Part shown: one piece after another, positions 45,478-55,476 of the stretch
How positions within the stretch are numbered: position 1 is the stretch's first letter
Layout: each line of letters starts with the position of its first letter
Assembly (NCBI GenBank): GCA_937138415.1
Contig: CAKZPA010000011.1
Location: forward strand, 1 to 64,000
From: an uncultured Nitrospiraceae bacterium
GTDB lineage: Bacteria; Nitrospirota; Thermodesulfovibrionia; Thermodesulfovibrionales; SM23-35
DNA length: 64,000 nt
Direction: 5' to 3'
The notes under the pieces: generated by a model
Seen by the model: the letters and a program-made list of their open reading frames with translations, nothing else
Database searches by the model: none
What the model was told of the DNA's origin: nothing
Translations under genes and position numbers: made by a program

Positions 45478-46227
45478 ATGAGACCTGATGGCCGGAAGGC
45501 AATCGAGATGCGACGTGTCGTCATTCAGCGCAATTTTATCGAGAATGCGGAGGGATCTGTTCTGATTTCCATCGGGAACACGCGGGTTGTGTGTACCGCG
45601 ACGATCGAGGAGAAGGTCCCCCCGTTTTTGAAGGATCAGAAAAGAGGGTGGATTACGGCGGAATATGCCATGCTTCCGAGGGCTACCCAGACGCGGACGA
45701 TCAGGGAATCGACGGTCGGCAGGATCAGCGGCCGAACGCATGAAATACAAAGGCTGATCGGAAGGGCGCTTCGGTCCGTCGTCGATCTATCCTGTATCGG
45801 CGAGCGGACGATCTGGATCGACTGTGACGTCCTCCAGGCGGACGGTGGCACGAGGACAGCTTCCATTACCGGTGCGTTCATCTGCCTCTCGGATGCGGTT
45901 CGCTTCGGCCTGAGGAACGGCATTTTTGAAAAATCGCCGCTGAGAGATTACCTCGCGGCGGTGAGCGTGGGCGTCGTCGGGGGCGTCCCGATGATTGACT
46001 TGTCCTATGCCGAGGACTCCCAGGCCGAGGTGGACATGAATGTCGTCATGACAGGTGGCGGGAACTTTGTCGAAATTCAGGGAACAGCGGAGGGAGCCCC
46101 TTTCTCGCGGGAGACGCTCGACGTGCTGATCCAACTTGCCAGGGAAGGAGTTGACGCGCTCATCGCCCTCCAGAAGCAGCACGTGGATGAGAGTCTCGTC
46201 GGTTTCAGCAAATCGCTTTCGATGTGA
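45478..46227 (+). CDS. rph: Ribonuclease PH
   Basis: The enzyme is a phosphate-dependent 3' exoribonuclease that trims tRNA precursors. The 249 residues show [40 protein letters not shown], the RNA-contact region [56 protein letters not shown], and the phosphate-site [19 protein letters not shown] precedes the ATG. The murI-rph pairing is common, often followed by an inosine-triphosphatase gene, which is absent here. Confidence 0.97.
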   Translation: MRPDGRKAIEMRRVVIQRNFIENAEGSVLISIGNTRVVCTATIEEKVPPFLKDQKRGWITAEYAMLPRATQTRTIRESTVGRISGRTHEIQRLIGRALRSVVDLSCIGERTIWIDCDVLQADGGTRTASITGAFICLSDAVRFGLRNGIFEKSPLRDYLAAVSVGVVGGVPMIDLSYAEDSQAEVDMNVVMTGGGNFVEIQGTAEGAPFSRETLDVLIQLAREGVDALIALQKQHVDESLVGFSKSLSM

Positions 46228-46335
46228 TAAAATAGTAGCAGTCGAGCGCTGTCTCCGCCCCGCTCAAAGGGTGGGAGGGAGTATTGTATCCTGAATTGTT
46301 TCCGTGCCGGCGCTGATGAGAGGAGAATATCGTCT

Positions 46336-48153
46336 ATGAACAAATTTAACGCATACAGAGGTCTCTTTGTGTGGCTCATGATCGGCGTCATGATGATCCT
46401 CCTCTTCAATGTGCTGAACGTGCCGAAGAAGACCGATCAGGAGATAATCTTTTCCGATTTCATGGCGAAGCTCGACGCCGGGGAGATCGAAGAGGTCCTC
46501 ATCAAGGGCAACGTGATCACCGGGCAGCTCAAGGACGGCAAGAAGTTCAGAACGTACGCCGCGGAGTATCCGGAGTTGGTGCAAACGCTCCGCGAGCAGA
46601 AAGTGAAGATTACCGTCAAGCCGGAGGAACAGAATCCGTGGTACTGGAACTTCTTCTTCTCGTGGGGTCCTATCATCTTTCTCGTCGTTATATGGATATT
46701 TTTTATGCGGCAGATGCAGACGGGCGGCAATAAGGCGCTCTCCTTCGGAAAGGCGAAGGCGAAGATGATTTCGGAGAAGTCGGTCAAGGTTACGTTCGCC
46801 GATGTCGCGGGGATCGAAGAGGCAAAGGGCGAAGTCCAGGAAATCATCGACTTTCTCAAGGATCCCCAGAAGTTTCAGAAGCTCGGCGGGAAAATACCGA
46901 AGGGCGTCCTGCTGGTCGGCGCTCCCGGCACCGGCAAGACGCTCCTCGCGCGGGCGATCGCAGGGGAGGCAGGAGTCCCCTTCTTTTCGATTTCCGGCTC
47001 CGATTTCGTGGAGATGTTCGTCGGTGTCGGCGCTTCGCGCGTGAGGGATCTCTTCGACCAGGCGAAAAAGAACGCCCCGTGCATCATCTTCATCGATGAA
47101 ATCGACGCCGTGGGGCGCCATCGGGGCGCCGGGCTCGGCGGCGGGCATGACGAGCGGGAACAGACGCTCAATCAGCTCCTCGTCGAGATGGATGGATTCG
47201 AATCGAACCAGGGCGTCATCATAATCGCTGCGACGAACAGGCCGGACGTTCTCGATCCCGCCCTTTTGAGGCCGGGGAGATTCGACCGTCAGGTTGTCGT
47301 GCCGCAGCCCGATGTCAAGGGGAGGCTCGAAATTCTGAAGGTCCATACGAGGAATATCCCGATCGACGAGGGGGTTAACCTCGAGGAGATCGCTCGCGGC
47401 ACCCCCGGCTTTTCGGGCGCGGATCTCGAAAACCTCGTCAACGAGGCTGCGTTACTTGCAGCCCGTAAAGCGAAGTCGAAGGTCGAGAAGTCCGATTTCG
47501 AGGCGGCTAAAGACAAGGTGCTCATGGGCGTCGAGAGGAAGAGCATGATTATCAGCGATGAGGAGAAGAGGAATACGGCATACCACGAGGCGGGCCATGC
47601 GCTCGTCGCCAAGCTTACGCCGGGGACCGATCCGCTCCATAAGGTGAGCATCATCCCTCGCGGAAGGGCGCTTGGTGTGACTCAGCAACTCCCGATAGAC
47701 GACAAATATACCTATTCGAAGGATTATCTCCAGAAGGCCCTGTCCGTCTTGCTCGGTGGACGGGCTGCGGAGGAGATTGCGCTAAACCACATGACGACAG
47801 GTGCAGGGAATGACCTCGAGCGGGCGACGGAACTCGCGCGCAAAATGGTGACGGAATGGGGCATGTCCGAAAAGTTGGGCCCCCTGACATTCGGCAAGAA
47901 GGACGAGCAGATTTTCCTCGGGAGGGAGATCGCGCGCCATAAGGATTACAGCGAGAAGACGGCGGTAGAGATCGACGAGGAGGTCAAACGCATCGTACTC
48001 GAGGCGTACACGATGGCGAAGAAACTCCTCACCGCCAATAAGGATCTGCTCGACATGTTCGCTCAATCCCTCCTCGAGAAGGAAACGATGGACGGCGAGG
48101 AGATCGATGCCCTCATCCGGCAAGCGATGTCAGCGAGAGCTGTGCCGGCGTAG
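46336..48153 (+). CDS. ftsH: ATP-dependent zinc metalloprotease FtsH
   Basis: This membrane AAA+ protease degrades misfolded membrane proteins and regulators. The 605 residues have two membrane segments (about 10-28 and 110-130) around a periplasmic domain, then Walker A GAPGTGKT (about 195-202), Walker [12 protein letters not shown], the second region of homology [20 protein letters not shown], and the zinc site HEAGH (about 416-420) with a third acidic ligand in the [10 protein letters not shown] region. The pore loop is [15 protein letters not shown] precedes the ATG. It may be involved in LpxC turnover in the YejM scheme, but lpxC is not in the window. Confidence 0.97.
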   Translation: MNKFNAYRGLFVWLMIGVMMILLFNVLNVPKKTDQEIIFSDFMAKLDAGEIEEVLIKGNVITGQLKDGKKFRTYAAEYPELVQTLREQKVKITVKPEEQNPWYWNFFFSWGPIIFLVVIWIFFMRQMQTGGNKALSFGKAKAKMISEKSVKVTFADVAGIEEAKGEVQEIIDFLKDPQKFQKLGGKIPKGVLLVGAPGTGKTLLARAIAGEAGVPFFSISGSDFVEMFVGVGASRVRDLFDQAKKNAPCIIFIDEIDAVGRHRGAGLGGGHDEREQTLNQLLVEMDGFESNQGVIIIAATNRPDVLDPALLRPGRFDRQVVVPQPDVKGRLEILKVHTRNIPIDEGVNLEEIARGTPGFSGADLENLVNEAALLAARKAKSKVEKSDFEAAKDKVLMGVERKSMIISDEEKRNTAYHEAGHALVAKLTPGTDPLHKVSIIPRGRALGVTQQLPIDDKYTYSKDYLQKALSVLLGGRAAEEIALNHMTTGAGNDLERATELARKMVTEWGMSEKLGPLTFGKKDEQIFLGREIARHKDYSEKTAVEIDEEVKRIVLEAYTMAKKLLTANKDLLDMFAQSLLEKETMDGEEIDALIRQAMSARAVPA

Positions 48154-48414
48154 CAGGGGAAGTTCCGCCGTTCATACCACTCTTTCCTCCGAACACTCTT
48201 TTCGTAAAGTATTTCGCCGTTTGGTCCCGACTGACCCGAAACGTGAAGGCATTGTCCGAAAAAAGACGTTGAGCGATGATACCAGCGCGGGATGTCCCAG
48301 CGGCATGGAGATGGACGTGGTCGCGATGCTGCCAGATCTGGCGTACGGCGAGGTATCGAAAGAGAAACTCTTTGGACAGCCTGCCCTTTTACGGTGCATT
48401 TTCCGGGACGCGCG

Positions 48415-49260
48415 ATGAAACTGAGTTGGAAAAAGTATTCCTTTGATGTGTCCGAGAGGACCTACGTTATGGGGATTCTCAACGTGACGCCGGATTCTTT
48501 CTCGGATGGGGGCCTCTATCTCGATCGTTCCGCTGCCGTGGAACGGGCTCTCCGCATGGTGGAGGACGGTGCGGATATGATCGATGTCGGCGGCGAGTCG
48601 ACGCGTCCGGGTTCGGACCCCGTCCCTTTATCCGAAGAACTGAAGCGGACGATCCCTGTCATTGAGGCACTCGCAAAAAAAGTGACTATCCCCATATCGA
48701 TCGATACGTACAAGGCTGAGGTCGCACGGCGGGCACTCGAAGCCGGGGCGTCGATCGTCAATGATATCAGCGGGCTCAGGTTCGACTCCGAGATGGCCCG
48801 CGTCGTGGCCCGACACGACGTTCCGGTCGTCGTCATGCACATGAAAGGCACGCCGAAAGATATGCAGGCGGATCCCCGCTACGAAGCGCTCATTCCGGAG
48901 ATCCTCGATTCCCTGAGGGGGAGCATAGAGATCGCCCGTCATTCGGGGATCAGGGAGGACAGGATCATCATCGACCCCGGAATCGGTTTCGGGAAAACGT
49001 ACGGTCACAATGTGAGCATCATCCGTCACCTGCGTGAATTCACGCTCCTCGAGAAGCCGGTTCTGGTGGGCGTGTCAAGGAAAGCGTTCATCGGACACAT
49101 CCTGGGAGGGGCGCCGCCACATGAGCGTCTCGAGGGTACCGCAGCAGCGGTCGCTCTTTCGATACTCAACGGCGCGAATATCATCCGTGTCCACGACGTA
49201 AAGGAGATGGTAAAGGTTGCAAAGGCTGCGGACGCCATCAGGAAGGGGACGGTGCCGTGA
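48415..49260 (+). CDS. folP: Dihydropteroate synthase
   Basis: The enzyme joins p-aminobenzoate to dihydropterin pyrophosphate in folate synthesis. The 281 residues include MGILNVTPDSFSDGG (about 19-33), VDVGGESTRPGSDP, ISIDTYKAEVARRALEAGAS, VNDISGLRFD, VVVMHMKGTPKDMQ, IIIDPGIGFGKT and the C-terminal RVHDVKEMVK. The ATG at 48415 is chosen because family similarity starts there. The open frame upstream is featureless, and the 261-bp gap after ftsH holds nothing recognised. The TGA overlaps the GTG of the next gene. Confidence 0.95.
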   Translation: MKLSWKKYSFDVSERTYVMGILNVTPDSFSDGGLYLDRSAAVERALRMVEDGADMIDVGGESTRPGSDPVPLSEELKRTIPVIEALAKKVTIPISIDTYKAEVARRALEAGASIVNDISGLRFDSEMARVVARHDVPVVVMHMKGTPKDMQADPRYEALIPEILDSLRGSIEIARHSGIREDRIIIDPGIGFGKTYGHNVSIIRHLREFTLLEKPVLVGVSRKAFIGHILGGAPPHERLEGTAAAVALSILNGANIIRVHDVKEMVKVAKAADAIRKGTVP

Positions 49261-49667
49261 AGCTCCTCCTCTTCTACGCGCACACGTGGTGGTACAAGAC
49301 CGCTTCGAAGAGCTTGCCCTCCGTGGCTGATTGCGAGCGCGAGGAATCTATCGAAAACACGGTCGTCGTTTTTTTTCACGCCGAGAAGGACGACGAGGAG
49401 AAGGGGAAGCCCCTCCTCGATAAAATCGTGAAGAACATCAAATGGATCGCCGGCAAGTTCAGCACAAAGAACGTCGTCATCCACTCGTTCAATCACCTGT
49501 CTGCCAGCAAGGCATCGCCGGAGTTTTCGCAACAGCTCATCGAATCGACCGCGGCCCGGCTTCGCGAGGGAGGATATACGGTTTTGTGCACGCCGTTCGG
49601 ATACTTCAACGAATTCAGGATCCACGTCGGCGGTGAGAGTCTCGCGAAGGTCTTCAAAGAGCTGTAA
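49257..49667 (+). CDS. Stand-alone archaeal-type threonyl-tRNA editing domain
   Basis: The 136 residues start MKLLLFYAHTWWYKTASK and continue ENTVVVFFHAEKDDEE, then KIVKNIKWIAGKFSTKNVVI, HSFNHLSASKASP, REGGYTVLCTPFGYFNEFRI and a final LAKVFKEL. This matches the N-terminal editing domain of archaeal ThrRS (tRNA_synt_ED): L-x-x-x-H-x-D, VVFTxVEKxD, VVIYPYAHLSS, APFGWYKxF. In archaea it removes serine wrongly attached to tRNA-Thr. Here it is free of any synthetase and overlaps folP by four bases (GTGA), which is an odd pairing. A trans-editing role is inferred. Confidence 0.75.
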   Translation: MKLLLFYAHTWWYKTASKSLPSVADCEREESIENTVVVFFHAEKDDEEKGKPLLDKIVKNIKWIAGKFSTKNVVIHSFNHLSASKASPEFSQQLIESTAARLREGGYTVLCTPFGYFNEFRIHVGGESLAKVFKEL

Positions 49668-49687
49668 AAATGGGGCGTATGCACGTC

Positions 49688-49763
49688 TGGAGGCGGCGAG
49701 CGGATTTGAACCGCTGCATAAAGGTTTTGCAGACCTCTCCCTTAGCCACTTGGGTACGCCGCC
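49688..49763 (-). tRNA. tRNA-Cys(GCA)
   Basis: The minus-strand cloverleaf has an acceptor stem GGCGGCG/CGCCGCC, an anticodon stem GAGGT/ACCTT with loop CTGCAAA (anticodon GCA), a T arm with GTTCAAATC, discriminator U and an encoded CCA. U73 is the identity base expected for tRNA-Cys. Confidence 0.93.
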
Positions 49764-49860
49764 ATTACTGCAGTGAGAAGTCAAAAGCTGAACGTGAAGA
49801 GTCGAAAAGACAGCCGGAAACTTTTACCTCTGCACTGTTCACTCCTCACCGGTAGTCAGA

Positions 49861-49936
<76 letters not shown>

Positions 49937-49987
49937 ACATGAGCTTGTCGCGACGCGGTCTTTCGTCCGAAGATGATGCGTCGCCCC

Positions 49988-50017
49988 TTAACTTATCGGC
50001 AAATGATAGGCTATAAT
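49988..50017 (+). promoter_or_regulatory. Candidate sigma-70 promoter of trpE
   Basis: TTAACT (49988-49993) and TATAAT (50012-50017) are 18 bp apart, 49 bp before the trpE start. The leader is only about 40 nt, with no Trp-rich peptide and no attenuator or T-box visible. The opposite strand leads to tRNA-Gly. Confidence 0.5.
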
Positions 50018-50065
50018 GTTCGTTATTATTGAAAATACTACTAAGGAAGATCACATTTTGTCAAT

Positions 50066-51610
50066 ATGCTCTATCCCGATTTAGAAAGCTTTAAGAACCT
50101 TTCGAGCCAGGGCAATCTTATCCCCGTGTACCGCGATGTTCTCGCCGATATCGATACGCCCGTGTCGGCGGCGATGAAACTCGGGGGTTCTCCTTCTTTT
50201 CTGCTCGAGAGCGTTATCGGCGGAGAAAAGTGGGCGCGGTATTCCTTCCTCGGGTCGCGTCCTTCGCGCATCATCAAGGCGAAGGGCTCGCTCGTCGAGA
50301 TCCGGGACGCCAAAGCCGGCGTGCAGAAGTCGGAGGTCGACAATCCTCTGGAGACGGTGGCGAGGGAAATCGCCTCGTATCGGCCGGTCCAGGTGCCGGG
50401 GTTGCCGAGGTTCTACGGAGGCCTCGTCGGATACATCGGGTACGATATGGTCAGATTTTTCGAGCACATGCCTATGGCGAGAAAACCCGGCCTCCGCATG
50501 CCGGACCTCTTTCTCATGCATACGGATACCGTGTTGATCTTCGATAACCTGAAGGGAATCATGAAGGTCGTGTCCAACGCGTTTCTTCGGGACACGGCGC
50601 CCGAAGATGCGTACAGGGAAGCCGAGGAGAAGATCGAAACGATCATCGAGACGCTGCAGAAATCGAGCGTGAAGAGGAGGAAATCCACCTCGTCTCCCCC
50701 GTCTTTCCAGAGGACGGAGGGTGGGGGCGCCAAAGGGGCTCCGCGCATCCTGATGGGAGGGGGAACGGTTTCCGGTTTCGCGTCCTCGTTCAACCGAAAA
50801 GATGAATTCGAACGGGCGGTTTCGCGTTGCAAAGACTACATCGTTGCAGGAGATATCATCCAGGCCGTCCTCTCGCAGAGGTTCGAGAGGGAGACGCATG
50901 TCGAGCCGTTCAATATTTACCGGGCGCTGCGCGTTATCAATCCGTCCCCGTACATGTACTACCTCGATATGGGGAATGCCCAGCTCGTCGGTTCCTCGCC
51001 GGAAATTTTGGTGCGGCTCGAAGGCGGGAAAATTCTCCTGAGGCCGATCGCGGGGACGAGACGGAGGGGCGAGACCGAAGATGAAGACCGTACACTCGAA
51101 GAGGAACTGAAGAACGATCCGAAAGAGATCGCTGAACACATCATGCTCGTTGATCTGGGGAGGAACGACGTCGGGAGGGTTGCGGAAACCGGTTCTGTCA
51201 AAGTCACCGAGCTGATGGCGGTGGAGCGCTATAGCCACGTCATGCACCTCGTGTCCAATGTCGAGGGAATGCTCAGGAAAGGGCTGAATGCGTTCGACGT
51301 CCTCGGCGCGTGTTTCCCCGCGGGCACGGTGACCGGCGCGCCGAAAATCCGCGCGATGGAGATCATCGAAGAGCTCGAGCCGATTCGGAGAGGCCCCTAT
51401 GCGGGCGCGGTCGGGTACTTCAGCTATTCCGGTAATATGGATACCTGCATCACGATCAGGACGTTGATCGTAAAGGGCAGGAAAGTGTACGTTCAGGCAG
51501 GAGCCGGCATCGTCGCGGATTCCGTTCCCGAGAAGGAATACATGGAAACCGTGAACAAGGCCATGGGGATGATGAAAGCGGTCGATATGGCGGAGGAAGA
51601 GTTACGTTAG
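50066..51610 (+). CDS. trpE: Anthranilate synthase component I
   Basis: The enzyme makes anthranilate from chorismate and ammonia from TrpG, the first step of tryptophan synthesis. The 514 residues contain the feedback-site LLES motif (PSFLLESVIGGEKWARYSF, about 34-52). The chorismate-binding core has VLSQRFERE, SPSPYMYYLDMG-like NPSPYMYYLD, RPIAGTRRRG, LVDLGRNDVGRV, HLVSNVEG and FPAGTVTGAPKIRAMEII. A Ser/Gly-rich insert of about 40 residues (KRRKSTSSPPSFQRT) separates the two parts and looks like a flexible linker. The ribosome site AAGGAAG is distant. Confidence 0.96.
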   Translation: MLYPDLESFKNLSSQGNLIPVYRDVLADIDTPVSAAMKLGGSPSFLLESVIGGEKWARYSFLGSRPSRIIKAKGSLVEIRDAKAGVQKSEVDNPLETVAREIASYRPVQVPGLPRFYGGLVGYIGYDMVRFFEHMPMARKPGLRMPDLFLMHTDTVLIFDNLKGIMKVVSNAFLRDTAPEDAYREAEEKIETIIETLQKSSVKRRKSTSSPPSFQRTEGGGAKGAPRILMGGGTVSGFASSFNRKDEFERAVSRCKDYIVAGDIIQAVLSQRFERETHVEPFNIYRALRVINPSPYMYYLDMGNAQLVGSSPEILVRLEGGKILLRPIAGTRRRGETEDEDRTLEEELKNDPKEIAEHIMLVDLGRNDVGRVAETGSVKVTELMAVERYSHVMHLVSNVEGMLRKGLNAFDVLGACFPAGTVTGAPKIRAMEIIEELEPIRRGPYAGAVGYFSYSGNMDTCITIRTLIVKGRKVYVQAGAGIVADSVPEKEYMETVNKAMGMMKAVDMAEEELR

Positions 51611-51749
51611 AATGGCCAATGATCAAATTACAATCGCTAAAATAGAATGAAAGGAAAACGGAAGTTCCAAACAGTTTTAGAATTTTTGGTATGTGCATTT
51701 CTTTAGAATCTAGATTTGAGAATGTGGAATGTTACTCGTTGGTGATTTT

Positions 51750-52331
51750 ATGTTACTGATGATAGACAATTACGATTCCTTCACGTACAACCTCGTTCAG
51801 TACTTTGGGGAACTCGGAGAGGAAATCAGGGTTTTCAGGAACGATAAAATTACGGTGCGAGAGATCGAACGGCTGAACCCGGAGCGAATCGTCATATCGC
51901 CGGGACCGTGTACGCCGAAAGAAGCGGGGGTTTCTGTGGACGTCATCAGATATTTTACCGGGAAGATCCCGCTCCTCGGCGTCTGCCTCGGGCATCAGGC
52001 GATCGGTGCCGCGTTCGGCGGGGACATCATCAGGGCGCCGAGGCTTATGCATGGGAAGACATCGCTGATCTTTCACGACGGAAAGACGATCTTCACCGGT
52101 CTTCCGAATCCCTTTGAGGCGACCCGGTATCATTCGCTCGTGATCAAGAGGGAAACCCTTCCGGCGTGTCTCGAGATCACGGCGTGGACGGATGCCGGCG
52201 AGATCATGGGGGTCAGGCACAGGGACTACGCGGTGGAAGGCGTTCAATTCCATCCCGAATCCATTCTCACCGTCGCGGGGAAAGACCTCTTGAGGAACTT
52301 TTTACGCATTACGACGCAGGGTGCACGATAA
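51750..52331 (+). CDS. trpG: Anthranilate synthase component II (glutamine amidotransferase)
   Basis: TrpG releases ammonia from glutamine for TrpE. The 193 residues show [32 protein letters not shown], the catalytic Cys in [17 protein letters not shown] (about 73-89), [17 protein letters not shown], and the His/Glu pair in [11 protein letters not shown]. In many bacteria this subunit also serves p-aminobenzoate synthase; folP lies 2.5 kb upstream. The ATG at 51750 suits the family; an ATG at 51729 would add seven residues. A 139-bp AT-rich gap separates it from trpE. Confidence 0.96.
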   Translation: MLLMIDNYDSFTYNLVQYFGELGEEIRVFRNDKITVREIERLNPERIVISPGPCTPKEAGVSVDVIRYFTGKIPLLGVCLGHQAIGAAFGGDIIRAPRLMHGKTSLIFHDGKTIFTGLPNPFEATRYHSLVIKRETLPACLEITAWTDAGEIMGVRHRDYAVEGVQFHPESILTVAGKDLLRNFLRITTQGAR

Positions 52332-52407
52332 GAAACCATGGACAGGGCGGCCGTTGCGTTTGCCGCATCGTGCCCTGCGCGTCGCGTATCGGACACCCCG
52401 GGCATAG

Positions 52408-53418
52408 ATGATCAAAGAAGCGATACATATTCTCGTTAACAACATCGGTCTCACCGAGTCGGAAACTGCCGAGTGCATGCGGGAGATCATGGAGGGCAGG
52501 GCGACGGACGCGCAGATCGGCGCATTCCTCACAGCGCTCAGGATGAAAGGGGAGACGGTAGAGGAAATTACGGGAGCGGCGAGGATCATGCGTCAGAAGG
52601 CGACCACCATACGGGCTCCGGAGGGCGTGCTGGATACGTGCGGCACGGGCGGGGACATGGCGGGCACGTTCAACATCTCGACGACGACGGCGTTCGTTGT
52701 CGCGGCGGCGGGTGTCCCGGTCGCAAAACACGGGAACCGCTCGGTCTCGAGCCGATCGGGAAGCGCGGATGTCCTGGAAGCCCTCGGGGTGAAAATAGAC
52801 CTCCCACCCGAAAAAGTGGAGCACTGTCTCTTCGAAACAGGGTTCGGGTTCCTTTTCGCGCCGCTCTTCCACCCCGCAATGAAGTTCGCTGTCCGGCCGC
52901 GCCGGGAATTGGGCGTGAGAACCATCTTCAATATTCTCGGTCCCTTGACGAACCCGGCTGGTGCGAGGAGGCAGGTCCTCGGCGTCTTCGCCGAGAAGCT
53001 GACCAATACCCTGGCGCGCGTTCTCGGGAATCTCGGTGCCGTTCATGCCATGGTCGTGCACGGCAACGACGGACTCGACGAAGTGAGCATTTCGGATGCG
53101 ACGAAGGTATCGCAGTTGAAAGACGGAGACGTCGTAAATTTCTCTATCGCACCGGAGGATTTCGGGTTCTGGAGGAGCTCGGTCGATGAGATACGCGGGG
53201 GGAGCAGCGAAGAAAACGCAGCGATCACGAGGGCCATTCTCGACGGGGAGAAAGGCCCGAAGCGGGATATTACACTGATGAATGCGGCGCTCGCCTTTGT
53301 CGTAGCGGGGAAGACGGACGATATCCGCACGGCGGCGGATATGGCCGCTGACGCAATCGATTCGGGTAGGGCCGCGAGGAAACTCGATGAGGTCAGGAAG
53401 GTGAGCAATGCGCTCTGA
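52408..53418 (+). CDS. trpD: Anthranilate phosphoribosyltransferase
   Basis: The enzyme couples anthranilate to PRPP, the second step of tryptophan synthesis. The 336 residues have the PRPP loop DTCGTGGDMAGTFNIST (about 76-92), KHGNRSVSSRSGSADVLEAL (about 106-125), FAPLFHPAMK, RELGVRTIFNILGPLTNPAG and HGNDGLDEVS. Residue patterns match TrpD of usual length. The remaining trp genes are not adjacent; the next gene is a Gfo/Idh-type oxidoreductase of lipid A type. Confidence 0.96.
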   Translation: MIKEAIHILVNNIGLTESETAECMREIMEGRATDAQIGAFLTALRMKGETVEEITGAARIMRQKATTIRAPEGVLDTCGTGGDMAGTFNISTTTAFVVAAAGVPVAKHGNRSVSSRSGSADVLEALGVKIDLPPEKVEHCLFETGFGFLFAPLFHPAMKFAVRPRRELGVRTIFNILGPLTNPAGARRQVLGVFAEKLTNTLARVLGNLGAVHAMVVHGNDGLDEVSISDATKVSQLKDGDVVNFSIAPEDFGFWRSSVDEIRGGSSEENAAITRAILDGEKGPKRDITLMNAALAFVVAGKTDDIRTAADMAADAIDSGRAARKLDEVRKVSNAL

Positions 53419-53450
53419 TGGGGCCATGGAGATAGTGCAGGGGAGTCTCG

Positions 53451-54362
53451 ATGTCAATTAAGGTCGGAGTCATCGGGGTTGGATACCTGGGGCAGCACCA
53501 CGCGAGGATCTACGCGGAGATAGAAGGCGTGCACCTCGTCGGTGTCGCGGATGTCCGGAAAGAGAGGGCGGAATCGATCGCCAGGCAGTACCGCTGCGAG
53601 GCAGTGTCGGACTATCGGGAGATCCTCGATGCGGTCGATGCACTGAGCATAGTCACGCCGACGACGACCCACTATCCGATCGCCCTCGACTGCCTGAAAG
53701 CCGGGAAGGACATCCTCGTCGAGAAGCCGATCACGGTTACCGTCGAGGAGGCCGACCATCTCATCCGCGAAGCTGGACGGGCGGGGTGCATCATTCAGGT
53801 CGGGCACCTCGAGCGGTACAACCCCGCCGTCCTCGCCGCGTCCGATTTTATCAAAGAGCCGATCTTCATCGAATCGGAACGGCTTTCACCGTTTCTTGGG
53901 AGAGGAACGGATGTGGATGTTACGCTCGATTTGATGATCCACGACATCGACATCATTCTGAGCTTGGTCGGCAGGTCGGTCACGGATATACGGGCAGTCG
54001 GAGCGAGCGTCTTGAGCGATAAGCTCGATGTCGCGAAGGCATGGCTCGAGTTCGAAAATGGGTGCACGGCTCTCGCCACGGTGAGCCGGCTTTCGCCCGA
54101 GAAGCAGAGGAAACTGAAGGTATCGCAGCGAGACGCGTACATCGTCATCGACTACCAGGCTTCGGAGATCAAACGGTACCGCAAGAGCGCGGAAGGGATG
54201 AGCATGGATGTCGTGAAGCCCGAGAGGAAGGAATCTCTCAAAGAAGAATTGAGAGACTTCGTCCATTGCGTGATGGAGCGGAAGAGACCGATGGTCTCGG
54301 GTGTCGAAGGGCGGAACGCGCTCAGAGTCGTCATGGAAATTACGGAGAAAATAAAACTGTAG
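53451..54362 (+). CDS. gnnA: Gfo/Idh/MocA oxidoreductase, probable UDP-GlcNAc 3-dehydrogenase (GnnA-like)
   Basis: This 303-residue cytoplasmic NAD-dependent oxidoreductase has GVIGVGYLGQHHARIYAE (6-23), DALSIVTPTTTH (about 63-74), LVEKPITVTVEEAD (EKP motif, about 91-104), HLERYNPAV and LMIHDIDIILSLVG. The class is certain; the substrate is inferred. GnnA oxidises UDP-GlcNAc at C3, and the aminotransferase GnnB acts next. In Acidithiobacillus this pair lies beside the lpx genes, and here the order is gnnA-gnnB-lpxB. AGGGGAG precedes the ATG. Confidence 0.8.
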   Translation: MSIKVGVIGVGYLGQHHARIYAEIEGVHLVGVADVRKERAESIARQYRCEAVSDYREILDAVDALSIVTPTTTHYPIALDCLKAGKDILVEKPITVTVEEADHLIREAGRAGCIIQVGHLERYNPAVLAASDFIKEPIFIESERLSPFLGRGTDVDVTLDLMIHDIDIILSLVGRSVTDIRAVGASVLSDKLDVAKAWLEFENGCTALATVSRLSPEKQRKLKVSQRDAYIVIDYQASEIKRYRKSAEGMSMDVVKPERKESLKEELRDFVHCVMERKRPMVSGVEGRNALRVVMEITEKIKL

Positions 54363-54372
54363 GGGATCGTAC

Positions 54373-55476
54373 ATGGTTCCGATGGTCGATTTGAAGAGAC
54401 AGTTTCAGGATATCAGGAACGAGGTGATTTCGCTCCTGGCCGACATCCTGGAGAGCGGGCAGTACATACTCGGCGCGAAAGTGGCGGAGTTCGAGCGGGC
54501 CGTTGCCGCGTTCCACGGGGTGGCGGATGCGATCGGCGTGGCCTCGGGGACGGACGCGCTCCACCTCGCGCTCGACGCGCTCGGTATCGGCGAGGGCGAC
54601 GAGGTCATTACGACGCCATTCACTTTCTTCGCCACGGCGGAGGCGATCCTCTATAGGGGTGCAACGCCGGTTTTTGCCGATATCGATCCGGAGACGATGA
54701 ATATCGATCCGTCGCAGATAGAGGCGCACATTACCTCTCGCACGAAGGCGATCGTGCCGGTGCACCTGTTCGGCTACCCCTGCGATATGCCGCGCATTAT
54801 GCGCATAGCGAAAAAACACGGATTGAAAGTGGTCGAGGATTGCGCGCAGGCTTTCGGCGCCCGCATCGGAGGTGAACTCGTCGGCAGCATCGGGGACGCC
54901 GGCTGCTTCAGTTTTTATCCGAGCAAAAACCTTGGAGGCTTCGGGGACGGCGGTTTGGTAACGGTCAGAAGCGGACGAACCGCCGCGTTGATCCGCCAGT
55001 TGAGGAATCACGGCTCGATCGGTGCCTATCGGCACAGGAGAGTCGGATACAACAGCCGGCTGGACGAAGTGCAGGCGGGGATACTTCTCGTCAAGTTCGC
55101 GAGGATCGAAGGGTACAACGCGCGAAGGAGGGAAAATGCCCGCCTCTACACCGATCTGCTGAAGACAGCGGTCCGCTGTCCCGTCGAGAAAGACGGCGCT
55201 CGCCACGTGTACCACCAGTACACGATCAGAAGTCCGCTGCGGGACAGGCTACAGCAGGGATTGAAGGAGAGAGGGATCTCATCGGTCGTGTACTATCCTG
55301 TTCCGCTCCATCTGCAGGCGGCTCTGCGCTTCCTGGGATACAAGAAAGGCGACTTCCCCGTCGCGGAAAGGACGGCGCGCCATGTGCTCTCGCTTCCCAT
55401 GTATCCGGAACTTGATAATGAGACGATCGAGAAAATATGCGGGGCGGTCAAGAGCATCATCCGATCGGGCGATTGA
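54373..55476 (+). CDS. gnnB: DegT/DnrJ/EryC1 aminotransferase, probable UDP-GlcNAc3N aminotransferase (GnnB-like)
   Basis: This PLP-dependent sugar aminotransferase has 367 residues. Features are MVDLKRQFQDIRNEV, GVASGTDALHLALDAL (about 54-69), TPFTFFATAEAI, VPVHLFGYPCDM, VEDCAQAFGA, the PLP lysine in FSFYPSKNLGGFGDGG (Lys about 182) and GYNSRLDEVQAGIL. The family acts on many nucleotide sugars; GnnB identity is inferred from the 10-bp distance to gnnA and the lpxB gene that follows. The product UDP-GlcNAc3N would give lipid A with an extra amide-linked acyl chain. Confidence 0.8.
   Translation: MVPMVDLKRQFQDIRNEVISLLADILESGQYILGAKVAEFERAVAAFHGVADAIGVASGTDALHLALDALGIGEGDEVITTPFTFFATAEAILYRGATPVFADIDPETMNIDPSQIEAHITSRTKAIVPVHLFGYPCDMPRIMRIAKKHGLKVVEDCAQAFGARIGGELVGSIGDAGCFSFYPSKNLGGFGDGGLVTVRSGRTAALIRQLRNHGSIGAYRHRRVGYNSRLDEVQAGILLVKFARIEGYNARRRENARLYTDLLKTAVRCPVEKDGARHVYHQYTIRSPLRDRLQQGLKERGISSVVYYPVPLHLQAALRFLGYKKGDFPVAERTARHVLSLPMYPELDNETIEKICGAVKSIIRSGD

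Noticed and set aside
46264-47346. 360-codon open frame on the minus strand
   Set aside because: Antisense to ftsH, with Walker and zinc motifs on the other strand.
50018-50065. trp attenuator or T-box leader before trpE
   Set aside because: Only about 40 nt separate the promoter from the start; no Trp codons, specifier loop or terminator hairpin.
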